DNA from: Glandiceps talaboti
Taxonomy: Eukaryota; Hemichordata; Enteropneusta; Spengelidae
Reading direction: 5' to 3'
Length of the DNA stretch: 64,000 bases
NCBI RefSeq assembly: GCF_964340395.1
Contig: NC_135559.1
Location: 19,608,150-19,672,149 of the forward strand
Shown here: positions 48,532-60,723 of the stretch, piece after piece
How positions within the stretch are numbered: position 1 is the first letter of the stretch
Layout of the letters: every line of letters starts with the position of its first letter
Program-made: the position numbers and the translations under genes
The notes under the pieces: generated by a model
What the model saw: only the letters and a program-made list of their open reading frames with translations
Told to the model about the DNA's origin: nothing
The model's database searches: none

Positions 48532-49329
48532 TCACGTCAAACATACCTTATCTCTAAGCCTGATTGCTTTATGTACAAAATTGCAGAGTTTAAGCAACAT
48601 ATTTGAATCGGTTGCTCTCATAAACTTAGTAAACTTAAAGTAATTTGGTTCTAAAAATATATCACATGGCAAGTATTGGATTCTTAAATTATTATAAAGT
48701 GGGCATATTACCAGAAAGTGATATTCGTCCTCTACCATATTTGTGTTACAGGTTTTGCAAAACCTTTCTGTTGGAGGGATATTGCGTCTCCCCCCGTTTT
48801 CTATTTCAAGAGGAAGAACTGATAACTGTAAACATGCAAGTGCCCGAATAACTTGTCGGTTACAGTTAAGATAAAGATATTTTTCAGATTCCAGTAGATT
48901 CTTGAAGTGAAATAAGTGCGAAGTTTGGGTTTCATCAATTCCAAGTTTTCCTTCCATTGTTCTTTAAGTACGTGTTTAAACTCTGAGTTCAAAAGTAGAA
49001 AGAAAAAGTTGTTTGTCACCAACTTCCTGGGCAATCAAGGCAAAACCAAAACCAAAAGAATATAAAATTTTCTTAACCGAGGTGGCCCATGTATTTCTGG
49101 CCATGTTGTCTAGATTACAGAGCATCAAATATGCTTGCCTTGGAATTCTGTGTGTGGGCATCTCAAGTAGATTCAACCAGAATTTGATACAGTATAATAA
49201 ATTGGCAGACGACCACATTCGCCGACTACAGCCTCGTTCGCAGCAGCAACTTCTCTGAATTTTTTCCAAAGCATCGTAATATTGGTATCCCCAAATTTCC
49301 GACCCATATGTCAAAATTTGTAAAATCAT
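48532..49329 (-). pseudogene. C-terminal region of the retrotransposon ORF2 (Cys/His knuckle)
   Basis: First LTYGSEIWGYQYYDALEKIQ, then after a frame change RFCKTCNTNMVEDEYHFLVI followed by CPLYNNLRIQYL. The pattern CxxC ... HFLxxCPxY is the C-terminal knuckle of CR1/L2-type elements. The frame closes at 48532. Confidence 0.85.
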
Positions 49330-49508
49330 TACACATCAAATAATTTAAATGCACACTGGGATCAACAAATTCAAGCTTCTTTCTTGCAATATAGATAACG
49401 AGGTCAAAGACTTGCTGGCTTGTTTAGCTAAGGAACACACCGCCTTCGACCAATTATTTCTTGAAGATAAAAGAAGACCGAGGTATTTGTAATACGACAC
49501 AGTTTCAA

Positions 49509-50714
49509 TTACCTTGCCATCAAAGTGTACCTCTTTTCAAAACGGGAGAGATCTCCACCTCTTCTAAAAACCGTAGCTTTTGTTTTAGCAAGGTTAACTT
49601 GCATACGCCACTTTGTACAGAAAGTAGAAAGGATATCAATTAGATGCTGTAAATTTGTGACTGATGAGTCGGCAAAAATGATCACGTCATCCGTAAAGGA
49701 GGGCAAATAAATCGTACATGTCTTGTGTTAGTTGGATGCCCGATTAACCGGACGACATTAACATCGTATTAAGTTCTTCGATGTAAAACTAGAAAGAATG
49801 GGACTGAGAATGCAGCCTTGCCTTACACCTGCTGGGCAATCAGAGTATTGCGAAGTATCATTGCTGGCTCTCACACACGATTTGATCTCACTATACATAG
49901 ATTGTAGAATATGGTACATTTTGCCTTGAATACCCAATGATGCTAGCTTGTACAACAGGAGTGAGTGGTTAACTTTATCGAATGCCTTGGAAAAGTCTAT
50001 AAAGAGACAATATAGTTTTCTACATCTTATACTCAAGAATTTCTAGATAATAGCGTAAAAAACAAAAATGTTGTCAATTGTACTGTATTTTTTCCTGAAG
50101 CCTGCTTGACAATCTGAAATTATATTTGTGGCTTCAGACCACTTGGTTAAACGCTCCTTTAGAATTGTAGTAAAGACCTTTCCGAGAGCATTTAATAGAG
50201 ATATTCCTCTGTAATTGTTGGGATCACTCGAATCTCCCTTTTTCAGTAGTGGAATAACAATCGCAGAAGACCATTCCGAAGGAAAGTTTCCTGTGTCCAA
50301 AATATGATTAAAAATCTCTACTAACACTGATAAAATTATATTTGCAGAATAATTATAGAATTCGTTGGGAATCCCGTCTGGACCGGGAGCTTTCCCATCT
50401 TTCAAGTTTCTCAGACTGTTTAGAACCTCAATCTCTGTTATTCGAGAATTTAAAATATTACTAATGTCATCGGTAGCCTCTGATTCAACATGACCAACAT
50501 GATCGCGGAGATTCTCTTCAACAGAATGCAAGAACTCCATGTCACCTGGAATTAAATCATTGCAGCTTTTATACAGGTTGCTAAAGTAATTATACCATGA
50601 CTGGATACTAATATCATTTGATGGTATTTTCTTTCGACCAATTATTGAATTTAGGATGGTCCAGAATTCGCTAGAGTTTTTTGTTTCGGCCTCTCTAAAG
50701 CGATTACGAATCAA
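49509..50714 (-). pseudogene. Reverse transcriptase domain of the retrotransposon ORF2
   Basis: NLKDGKAPGPDGIPNEFY, WSSAIVIPLLKKGDSSDPNN then YRGISLLNALGKVF, CQAGFRKKYSTIDNIFVF, a break, then LFIDFSKAFDKVNHSLL (palm A), AGVRQGCILSPILSSF, another break, and FTDDVIIFADSSV (the catalytic box, here FTDD rather than FADD or YADD). These are the RT motifs in order. At least two breaks separate them. Confidence 0.9.
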
Positions 50715-51083
50715 CTCTTGATAGTCACGTTTGCAGCTCTTGCAGGTCTGTTTAAAGAATTTCTTCGCGGTTATGAAGTCATTTAAGGAATCAGTGGTCG
50801 AAAAAGCTTTAATTTCCCGTACGTGTTACTCTTGGCTCCTTGACAAAGTTCATTGAACCAGGGCGAGTGAAATGATCTCTGACCTCTACGAGTGTTTGCT
50901 TTAATCTGACCATCTTACCTGCTTCTTTTAAGGCTTCATTTAGTTTTCGTATAACCTGTGTTGGGTTTGGGAATGCTCTTTTTGAGTTCTCAACCATTTT
51001 TTGCACAGGTGTAGAAAGTAGATTTCTTTTGAAGTGATTTTTGCATTTCTCATTCATAGAATACCGAATGGAAGGTGGACTTG

Positions 51084-52010
51084 ACACGTCAGGCCGATTT
51101 CCTTTCCGTGAGAGAGGATGTTAGTACCTTTTAAGTGGCAGGTGATGGGAAAATGATCAGATTCTATATGTGTGGAATAACTTCGAAATCATTTACATAA
51201 CTGAAAAGGTTTGCGGAGATGATGACGTAATCGATAACACTGCTGCCTAATGCATGGAGATACATGTCTTACATTTCCTTCTTTGTCGCTGGCCGTGCGA
51301 CCATTGATAAAATGTATGCCGAAGTTTCGACAGACGTTTAAAAGGGTCTTTCCCACCTCATTTACGAATGTATCTTTTGAACTCCTTGGTATGTGAAAAC
51401 TTGATTGGTCGTACGTATCCCCAACAAGAGGTAAAAAAATCTATGGAGTCATCAAAAATGAAATCGTCATCTACGCCAGTACGAGCGTTAAAATCACCAC
51501 CAAGAATAAAGTGGCTATCAGGAAATGTACATTTAAACTCAATAAGTTGATTTTCAAGGAGTTCAATGTTATCTAAAACGGTCTCAGGGCGAAAATAGCA
51601 GCAACCAAAAATTACATCGCTATAAGTTTGGAATAAAGATTTATGCAGTTTAACAAAAATACAATTCTCTAGTTGCTATTAACTCTGCTTACCTTATCAG
51701 CTAAAGTTTTCTTGATATAGAGGGCAGCTCCACCACTTGGTCGTCCTTTAGGATGACGTTTTTTGGCAGGTACTCTATACACTACATAATTATTCAAGAT
51801 GTCCACATTGTCAAGTTCAGTACAAAACGTTTCCAAAAGACCCACAATATCATGATTCGCACAAAGAGAGAGAACATCTTTATCACACAGTTTAGTTTTC
51901 AGACCTCGGACATTCCAAAATAATATCGATATACTAAGGTTTTCCGGGCCTTGGCCACATCCCTACCGTACTGACTCTTTAACGTGAAAAATCTGACCAG
52001 AACTTTCGTT
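51084..52010 (-). pseudogene. APE-type endonuclease remnant of the retrotransposon ORF2
   Basis: Reading the minus strand across several frames gives SILFWNVRGLKTKLCDKD (about 51930), PSGGAALYIKKTL (about 51745) and HFILGGDFNARTG (about 51525-51485). GDFNAR is the diagnostic APE endonuclease motif. Stops and frameshifts are frequent. Confidence 0.75.
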
Positions 52011-52251
52011 CATTTTGTACGTTTTCCGATAGCTATGTTCGTCAGAGCATACCAACTTGTCGTACCTTACTTGTGCCTTTAGAGAAGGGTTGTCATCTAA
52101 TAGTGACTTACGAAACGCCAAAAGCTTCGAACGAATTGTGCGTATTCGTTTGGAGAAATCCCAATGCTGATGTCAGTACCCTTTAGTTTGTTGGCGGCCG
52201 CAAGTACTCTTGACTTGTCCTTAAAGCGTGTAAACATGGCGATAATTGGCT

Positions 52252-52905
52252 TCATTCCTCTCGTGCATTTGTTATTCGTTGAGCTCTTTCGAGTTCAATC
52301 TCCTCCGAAATACCAAGCTCGTTCGAAAGTACAGATTTAACTTTTGCTTCAGAAGCACTCCAGCTTTCGGCTGCATTTTCTTGTTGAATGCCATAGAAGA
52401 TAAGATTGTTACGTCGACCTCTGTTTTCTAAATCGTCATTGGCCCGCCTCAAATCATTGTTGTCTTTCCTTAGTTTATTCAGAACTGATTTAATCTCTTG
52501 AATGGCTTCGTTATTTGATTCCACATCCGCTAGTTTCGCTGTATTACTTTGAAGGTTGTCTCTTAATTCTACCATATCGTCCTCAATGCAATCCATCCTG
52601 GTTTGTAGTTGATCTAACTTTTCATGGACGTATTCTGATTCTGAGATAATTTTGTCCAGTTTAGCATTTATACCAGTGATATCCTCCTTTGTGACTGGAT
52701 CAGTTGATCGTAATTTTGGAGGCCCCGGATTACGTTCAACGTCACCGGCAATCAGCACAAGACATAGTTTGATCAACAATGAAGTGTGACAGTTCAGTAG
52801 TGGAATGACGAGGGTGGACATCCTGAAAGGTTTTCTGAGCCTTGCTGGGTTCCCACCTCTAAAGGCCCCAATTTTGACTCGATATTGAATAGTAGATATT
52901 CCCAT
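52252..52905 (-). pseudogene. Retrotransposon ORF1 with 2A-like motif, coiled coil and RRM-like part
   Basis: A 217-residue frame from the ATG at 52905. A hydrophobic stretch (SLLIKLCLVLIAG) leads into DVERNPGP at residues 55-62, which matches the 2A ribosome-skipping consensus D-V/I-E-x-N-P-G-P; skipping would fall between G61 and P62. A heptad-rich coiled coil follows (about 75-160), then ENRGRRNNLIFYGI, a motif shared with L1 ORF1-type proteins. The frame breaks at about 52252; the continuation in another frame reads MKPIIAMFTRFKDKSRVLAA and NKLKGTDI, the expected C-terminal part. ORF1 proteins of this kind bind RNA. 2A-like sequences at the N-terminus of ORF1 are known in several invertebrate non-LTR elements. 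Confidence 0.85.
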
Positions 52906-53500
52906 GGTGATGGATAGTTACTAAATATACTTGTAGATATTACAATAGCTTTGAGTGAACTAACTATAAGTATATCGGGGACGCAATTATCAGAAAATGT
53001 TTGGAGAGTCGATCATACCACATGTAGCTTGGTCCAGTTACTAATAAACTGACTCACTCCGTGCTCAAAGCGCTTTACAATTATTACCCCTGGCTCGGAT
53101 CAGAATAGCACAACGGCCCTTTAGTCTTCCTCAACAACCTCTTACTATCAAGATGCTATTAAACTTTATTTAAAAAATATTTCAACCCAATGTAGTTGCT
53201 TTTTACATGTTGGTGTTGTCTTTTAAAGCTTGGAAATTATTGTCTGAAAGTGTCTGAATAGTCTCAAAGTTAACTTTTAAGAATACAAATCCCCCTGCAG
53301 TGTTTCTAGGAGGACACCCCCTTGGAGCCTCATGAGAGGTGTACATATTCTCTTCTCACTGTCAAGATGCTATTAAACTCTAATTACCCTGTGTAGTCAA
53401 TAATGATATGATAGTGCTATCCCGGGATCTTATAAAGTATTTGCAAGACGGTCAAGCAGTCCATACTGAGTTACGGTCGAAGAATACCTGTCATGTGAAT
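52906..53500. other. Intergenic, nothing recognised
   Basis: The segment CTATCAAGATGCTATTAAACTTTA-type sequence (53143) recurs near 53360 (CTGTCAAGATGCTATTAAAC), a short local duplication. No gene is seen. Confidence 0.4.
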
Positions 53501-53501
53501 T

Positions 53502-53502
<1 letters not shown>

Positions 53503-53594
<92 letters not shown>

Positions 53595-53600
53595 GGGGGG
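53503..53600. repeat. AT then GT dinucleotide microsatellite
   Basis: About 78 bases of (AT)n, then (GT)n and a G run. Confidence 0.97.
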
Positions 53601-53799
53601 GTACCATGGTTTAGAATTAAGGGATAGGGGGTCAGCCTGTTTTTTACAGATAGGAGGGGGGGGAGTCAGTGACCTTTGGTCGGCCGATGGAAGAATCCAC
53701 CGACTATCCCCTGAGAAACTGACCGGTCACGAACACAGAGCAGGTCAGTAACACGTCATCAAATGGTTAGCCCTATGTAGTCGATGATGGCGCTGTACA

Positions 53800-54010
53800 A
53801 CCGACATTTGTACTAATTGCCGAAATCTGTAATAATGCCGATATTTGTAATAAAAATCACGTTTTTGATGTAATAAAACCGACATTTGTAATAATTGCCG
53901 AAATTTGTAATAATTTCTATGAACAACAAATGTAATAAAAATTGCCAATATTTGTAATAAATTTCAGAAAAGAATGTGATAAAATTGCCGAAATTTGTAA
54001 TAAAAAATGA
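53800..54010. repeat. Interspersed short motif array (GCCGAAATTTGTAATAA)
   Basis: Variants of TGCCGA(A/C/T)AT(T)TGTAATAA occur about eight times in 200 bases with irregular spacing. The frames on the minus strand are artefacts of this. Confidence 0.8.
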
Positions 54011-54194
54011 CATTAAGGAGAGTCCTTCCTTCCACACTAAAAAATGGGTTATCTATATAAAGAAATACAAGATTGCAAAAACATCACGTCAAACGAAAGT
54101 AGATTTAACAAGCATTAATTGAATTGATTAATATAATAATTAATTGAACAATTAACCAAGTTATTATTATTATTTCAATCAATCCGCATATATA

Positions 54195-54196
54195 CA

Positions 54197-54233
<37 letters not shown>

Positions 54234-54275
54234 ATGTATGTATGTATGTATGTATGCATGTATGTATGTATGTAT
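54195..54275. repeat. GT then GTAT microsatellite
   Basis: (GT)n followed by (GTAT)n. Confidence 0.95.
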
Positions 54276-54354
54276 GTGATGAGGAAGTGCAGGAATGATT
54301 GATTGAACTAACGAACGATTTAACGAACAAAGAAATGAATGAAGGGATGAATTG

Positions 54355-54750
54355 ATTAATTAATTAATTATTGGATGGTTGGATGAATGAATGAAGGAAT
54401 GAATGAATGAGTGAATGAATGAATGTACACTGTAATTCTTAGCGGACATTTTGTTTGAACGAACGAACGAACGAACGAACTAATTAATTGATGGATGGAT
54501 GGATGAATGAATGAATGAATGAATGAATGAATGAATGAATGAATGAATGAATGAATGAATGAATGAATGAATGAATGAATGAATGAATGAATGAACGAAC
54601 GAACGAACGAACGAACGAACGAACGGAATACATTAATTAATTATTTCATGGATGGTTGGATTGATTGATGAATGAATGAATGATTGAATGAATGAATGAA
54701 TGAATGAATGAATGAATGAATGAATGAATGAATGAATGAATGAATGTATG
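54355..54750. repeat. GAAT/GAAC/ATTA compound microsatellite
   Basis: (AATG)n tracts at about 54384-54425, 54505-54594 and 54669-54746, with (GAAC)n at 54459-54480 and 54594-54625. The block TGTACACT.TGTAATTCTTAG at 54425 recurs at 54748, showing that the whole region was duplicated. Confidence 0.92.
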
Positions 54751-55254
54751 TACACTTTGTAATTCTTAGTGGAGTTTTGTTATATTTTGCAAGTTGCCGG
54801 GGATACTTTGCAATTCGACATAATATATTAGAAAATATTTGTTCACGTGACATTTACATGGAATTTGTGAGATTTGCCGCCACTGAATTAATTGATTTGA
54901 CTTATACCATCAATGTTTGAGTACAGGAGCCCCTTTCATATATCATTACAGTGGTTTTTTCTATTCTTCATCAAGCTATTCAATTTAGTGGCGTTTTCGA
55001 GGATGTTCATGGTTTAGTGATGTAGTTCATCATCGGTATAGATAGTAGTTCATCATTTTAAATCTGATGGGGAAGGGATTTCAGGGATAGTTCACCAGTA
55101 GAGCCGGGAATGAGTTCATGAGTACTAGTTCTGATTAAACCGAAAGACAGAAAAAAGGGGACAATAACGTCTCCCCACTCCCTTTCAATTAAATCATTAT
55201 TTTGTATATTTCAATTTTGAACTTGTTGAATATTTTATAATAGCACAGTTGTTG

Positions 55255-55935
55255 TGTTCATATCGACTGTATATCGACTGCCCGGGGGAAATTGAACCAC
55301 GCTTACGTGGCTAAAAGTTCAGAAATATACATTTTGAACATTTGCGATGATATACCTACCAAACACATGCAATTTCAAGAAGTTTTAAGGTGAAATTTCG
55401 GGCCCAAGTTGCAGGGCACAAATATCGACTGCCCGTCCCAGGAAATATTGCACCACTTTAACACGTTTCAATCGTCGACGTCATACATACATATTTTGAA
55501 TACTTGCGATGTTATAGCTACCAAATATATGGAATTTACAGACGCTCTAAGGTGAAATACCAGGCCCGAGATTTGCCTTACCACCGTCACCAATATCTCA
55601 AACCACTATATAGTGGTCTGAGCTCGTATCAACTGCCGCAAAGTCGGGCCATGACCATACTAGCTGCAGGGCACAAATATCGACTGTCCGGGAAATGTTG
55701 CGCCAATTCAACTCGTTTCAAACGTCATACATACATATTTTGAATACTTGCGGTGCTATAGTTACCAAATATATGTAATTTACAGACGCTCTAAGGTGAA
55801 ATATCAGGCCCGATATGTGCCTTATACCACCGTCACATATACCAACTGCCCACAAGTCCATAACCGCACTAGCGGCAGTGCGCAAATATCGACTGCCCGG
55901 GAAATATTGCGCTACTTTAACTCGACTGTATAAAT
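55255..55935. repeat. Degenerate tandem repeat with CGACTGCCCGGGAAATATTG core
   Basis: The core ATCGACTGCCCGGG-AAAT-TTG occurs at about 55273, 55424, 55679 and 55889, followed each time by AACTCGTTTCA, CATACATACATATTTTGAAT, ACTTGCGATG, CTACCAAATATATG and GACGCTCTAAGGTGAAAT with variations. Unit lengths are about 150, 255 and 210 bases. Confidence 0.85.
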
Positions 55936-56499
55936 TAGATACACTTCACTGGTATCTTGTGTTGGTGGTTGAATTAATTAATTCTTTTTCAGCTGTCTTG
56001 CCAACTCTACTAGTATTATAGCATTAGTCACTAGTCACACTGACTCTATTTTGAGTGTTTACGTAACATAAAGCCTACAGTTCAAATTGCAACTAAATAT
56101 ACCTTGGTGCCTGTGTGTTCCAATATTATACAATAGCAAGTGGTTTTTGTTCAAAATATTGAAATTTTGATGGGGTGGGTGGGTCACATTTTTTACTGGC
56201 ATTTTAAAGTCAGCATACACACAATGATTTTTGTTGTATAATTATAAAGAGGCATTGGTACGTTATACATATGTGCAAAGATAAACAAGCTCATTGTAAT
56301 TTTTATTTCATAAAAAACTCAAAATTTAGATGGGGTGTGGGGTTACAATTTCAATTCTAGAATGTAAACGGACATGGTGACCCACTATTATTTTGTCATT
56401 GATAAATAGCTGGAATAATACATTGTACACATACAGCATATAAAAATAATCTATCGCGGACTTTTATCCTTTTTTGCAGTTTTCTTAAATTTTTCTTTC

Positions 56500-58245
56500 A
56501 AAATCGTCATTTTAGATTCAGAATGTCAAAACGTTTCCTTGGCGCTGGAGTGGGCAAAATCCACTTGACCTTCTTGACCTCATGCATATGGTCACATCCA
56601 TCCCCAATTGTTTCATCCTTACCAAAAGAAATGAAAGAAAATTATTTGTATAAAACCTTTGTCTAAATGTAATATAGTAAATTATTGCACTCGATGATTA
56701 TAATTGTTAGTCCACGGTTTCGGTACGTGAGGGCACCTGCATATTTTCCGAGGTAGGTAACCAATCAGAATGTTGTAAGAAAAAATCCATTACTACAAAG
56801 GCATGAACGTGTCTGAACTCTGCCATTTTGTTCTTGCTCCTGTTTCTAACCTATATTCTATAATGTGACTTCACGTAGACAGAAGTTGAAATGTAAATAT
56901 AACTAAGTATTACCTACTACACGATGTACAATTTACAAAGCATGCTATGTAAATACTCAATGCTACCTTCAATGCTTCACACAACTCTTGGATCAGTTTC
57001 GGTACGTGAGGGCATGTGAGGACACCTGCATATTATCTATGGTAGGTAAGGGGCGATATCAATAGTTCAATTTAGGATACAAAAAAACTAAATTCTTATA
57101 CTGTAGCCTCATGTACCCCATCCCCCCTTCTAACTAAATTGGCCAAAGCTGAAAATTGTTTCCGACAGCACAATCAATTTCAAATCAGTAGCCATATGTA
57201 GTGCTATGAATACAAAGCCAGTATGCAGTGGGTAAAAATTAGTTCTTTTGTTGACGCTTTACTTTATTTAAGTAAAGTGCATTTACTATATAGCGAAAAT
57301 TCTTCCATTGCTGAGTTTGGCATTTTTAAAGTAATATTTATATCTAAGTGTACAAAACATGTAATAAAACAATGACTTGTATAGTATTCACGTGAAATTT
57401 ACACACTGACCATAGTCATATCGCCATTAAACAAAGTACTTTGTTTGGGTTTTTGCTTTGTTACTATGGTAACCAGATTTGCTATACAGATTGAGTCTAT
57501 GTCGTTTTGGAAGCATATCGCACGATAGGTCAGCAGTGTCACCAGAGCTAGAGGGCGATTGATGGGGGTCAATGCACCAGGTCAATCATTTGATTGTTTG
57601 TGCGCGTTTTCTCAAACCATTGATGTCTCATCGATGCTAAAACCGTTTGTCATTACAAGAAAAACAACAGTGATAATTATTAGACACCGTACGACCGATC
57701 GTGGGGAAAAAAGTGAAAGAGCTACTTCTCGTATTTAAAAATGGGGCTACGACCACATGACCAATTGTAGACAATAGACAGTGATAAAAGATATTTCTTC
57801 ACTGGGCCATGACCGTGCGACAGCCGTCATTTTAGATTCAGAATGTCAAAACGTTTCCTTGGCGCTGGGGTGGGCAAAATCCACTTGACCTTCTTGACCT
57901 CATGGTCACATCCATCCCCAATTGTTTCATCATTACCAAAAGAAATCATAGAACATTATTTGTATAAAACCTTTGTCTAAATGTAATATAGTAAATGATT
58001 GCACTCGGTGATTATAATTGTTGAAAAGATGAAAAAGTTGAAAATTGTTTCCGACAGTACAATCAATTTCAAATCATTATCCATATGTAGTGCTGCTCTG
58101 AATACAAAGCCAGTATGCAGTAAGTAAAAATTAGTTATTTTGTTGACGCTTTACTTTATTTAAGTAAAGTGCATTTACTAGAGCGAAAATTCTTCCATTG
58201 CTGAGTTTGGCATTTTTAAAGAAATATTTATATTAAGGGGTAAAA
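56500..58245. repeat. Diverged direct duplication with inserted segment
   Basis: 56505-56708 matches 57825-58020 (shared GTCATTTTAGATTCAGAATG and TTTCCTTGGCGCTGG), and 57145-57350 matches 58035-58240 (shared AAAATTGTTTCCGACAG and CGCTTTACTTTATTTAAGTA). In the second copy the parts are adjacent; in the first they are separated by about 430 bases that contain two copies of GGTTTCGGTACGTGAGGGCA-type sequence (56708, 56997). 57046-57130 is also inverted relative to 58295-58365. Confidence 0.85.
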
Positions 58246-58904
58246 ACATCTAATAAAAATAAAATATATCTTGTCTGGTGAGAAGTAAAATGGCTCATCC
58301 CCCCCCCCCAACGAATTTAGTTTTTTATGCTACATTGAACTCTTGATTTCGCCCCTAACCAATCAGAGGGATGAAAGAAACATAATCCCCAAACCGTATA
58401 ATATTGAATGACATGCATTATTTGTTTTACCGGATATGTCTGAATTAGACTGATGAATCCCGCGACTCAAATATTACACGATCAATGCTACACCTGGAAG
58501 AAACTACTACTTATTAGGGGTAGAACAGAAGTCTCCCTGTTCATCTTAGAGTGAAAACGGAGATGGACCCGAGTCGATTTCAATGTGCCGGAAAACTGAC
58601 ACAATAAAACGTCACAAAAGATACACTTGATCAATATAATACTCAAAGATTTGTATTCTGAAGGATTGGGATGAATTGGTTCATTTACTGTTGGTAGGGA
58701 TAAGCTTATTTAGACCTACTGTGTAAATTCATATTTTAGCACCTAAAAATGCACTAATGAGTGAACATGATAGTCAAGATGTTGATGGAGGTAAAGTCTA
58801 GTATCACAGTATTGACTCATAGTACTAAAATAATAAGACAACGAAGCAGAGAGAAATATATAGACAAAAAATTGATATTTTCAATTTTTAAAGACTTTTC
58901 CATT
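58246..58904. other. Intergenic, nothing beyond repeat remnants
   Basis: Includes the inverted partner (58295-58365) of 57046-57130. Otherwise nothing is recognised. Confidence 0.4.
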
Positions 58905-59130
58905 TGGCTGATTGAAAAAGAAAACAGTATTAATCTACTGGCTATAATGTTTTTTGAAACCAACAACTGACTTTCTTTAAAATGTTTTGTGACATATTGT
59001 GAGAGCCATTGTTAATTACTTCTCGTCCATGTCAGAGAATTAGCTTTTATTCAATAAAATTAATTTTGATGGCCGACACCCCTGGAAAATGACCCAAATC
59101 AATATGAATACCCCACCTGTAAAACTGACA
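58905..59130 (+). repeat. Dispersed repeat pair, member 2 (first at 33860-34080)
   Basis: Same ordered blocks as 33860-34080, with an extra 40 bases (TTGTGAGAGCCATTGTTAAT region). The two copies are about 25 kb apart. Confidence 0.8.
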
Positions 59131-59204
59131 GAAAACCCCTGGTAAGCCCTGGGTTTTGTACTCTAAGTGTATGAACCCTGATGAAACTGCATCCAAGTGG
59201 TCAA

Positions 59205-59415
59205 CTGTCACCAATGGTGTACCCTAGGGATCTGTACTAGGACCCATTTTATTTTATTTTTGATGTACATAAATGACATTGATAATGTAGTGCAGTCTTT
59301 CATAAACTGTGTTCAATTGTTAATTCTCGTGCAGATTGTGACAATTTTCAAAAGGATCTGAATAACTTAACTGCATGGACTGAGGACTGGCAAATGTCTT
59401 TTTACATGAACATTA
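59205..59415 (+). pseudogene. Reverse transcriptase fragment
   Basis: A patch reads NGVP-stop-GSVLGPILFYF, which is VPQGSVLGP with the Q codon turned into TAG. It continues after frame changes with MYINDIDNV and, after loss of the YADD box, CDNFQKDLNNLTAWTEDWQM. This is the motif B-C region of a Jockey/CR1-type element, isolated and dead. Confidence 0.75.
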
Positions 59416-60151
59416 CAAGGGATTATATGAGCCTTTGAGGCTCTCTTCCCTGTCTTGTAATGGTTAATGTACAACCATAGCAATCACGTTAAAGTGTACA
59501 TGCAAAGGTTGATATTTATTTTCGTAATTATGTTTATTTTGCCATAAAAATAAATGAAATTGCATTCATACCTCTAAATATTATGCGCATTGGCAAGAAA
59601 GTCGCAAAAATACTTGCCCCCTTAATCCCCTGTGCTTCGACTAACTTCGGCACCTTAACCAGCTCACGAAAGGTGTCGAGGTCCCACGTGTTACAAAAGC
59701 CTTCTAATCCTTTGTGTAATGTTTACTTATGAATTACTAATTACGCTTGCCATATAGTATTATCTGTAACTGTACATATTGTGATGGACCAGTTTAGTCT
59801 TCCGGCAATAATGGTCCCTGGTGTTTTGTCGGCAGCACCCGCAGTGAAACGATCAACCTACACATATTTCCGAGTGATATAACTGAGTAGGTAATAATTG
59901 ATGAAGGCATTTGAAACCACTCGTAATAACTGGACAGTGACGCCATACAGTGAAAGTCGGTAAATGTTCATGATTTTTGGAAAAGTAAACATAACTGTCA
60001 AATTGATACTGTTACTGTTACCATATATAAAAGCATACACAAACTCTCAACCACTACGTTTGTTATTTATTAGTACCCTTTAAAATGTATATAATCGTGA
60101 TACACTAATTCCGTTTTATGAACTATTATCAGTTTTAGGAATCAATTCATT
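59416..60151. other. Intergenic upstream of the SAM-like gene
   Basis: No coding feature. ATATATAAAAGC at about 60023 is a TATA-like sequence (TATATAAA) about 125 bases before the ATG at 60152 and could serve as its promoter; this is speculative. Confidence 0.3.
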
Positions 60152-60624
60152 ATGGCAGCTGCTGGGATTGACCTTGTCAAAAATATCTCTACTACTTTGG
60201 AAAAGTTTGAAAAAAACGTCGATGAAGATACCTTGACAGGAATGATTGATGATTTTAAAACGTTTTGGCATGAACTTCAATCACTAACAGCTGCTTCGGA
60301 GAAAAACATTGTTGTCAGACAAAAAGCATATGCAGCGATATTTCAAGTACGCAACTCGCTACAAGACATCCTGGATGAATCAGCTATTTCTAGGTAAGAA
60401 AAGTTCAAAGGTTATACACAAGAAAGATGAAAAATTAGCATAACATCTACGTCAACCTTGTGGGAACATGTGCACTTTGTTATATCTTATGTTTGAATTG
60501 AGCCAGTCTTTTTTTTGGCAGACGAACACGACAGACAGACTGACAGGCAGACATACGCACGCACATACTTACATACATCCATCCATCCATCCATACATAC
60601 GTACGTACGTACATACATACATAC

Positions 60625-60655
<31 letters not shown>

Positions 60656-60672
60656 CAGACAGACAGACAGAA

Positions 60673-60723
<51 letters not shown>

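Larger units (their letters stand above)
48340..52905 (-). mobile_element. Near-full-length CR1/L2-like non-LTR retrotransposon, inactive
   Basis: Reading along the minus strand: ORF1 (52905-52252 and a shifted continuation to about 52140), APE endonuclease remnant (about 52000-51100), reverse transcriptase (50714-49509) and a C-terminal region with a Cys/His knuckle (49329-48532). Then comes a 3' end with GGGCCGGTGGCCGTGAAACG and AATAAAACC near 48350. Multiple frameshifts and stops separate the domains, so it cannot be active as it stands. The order ORF1, APE, RT, zinc knuckle is that of the CR1/L2/Crack-type clades. Confidence 0.88.
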
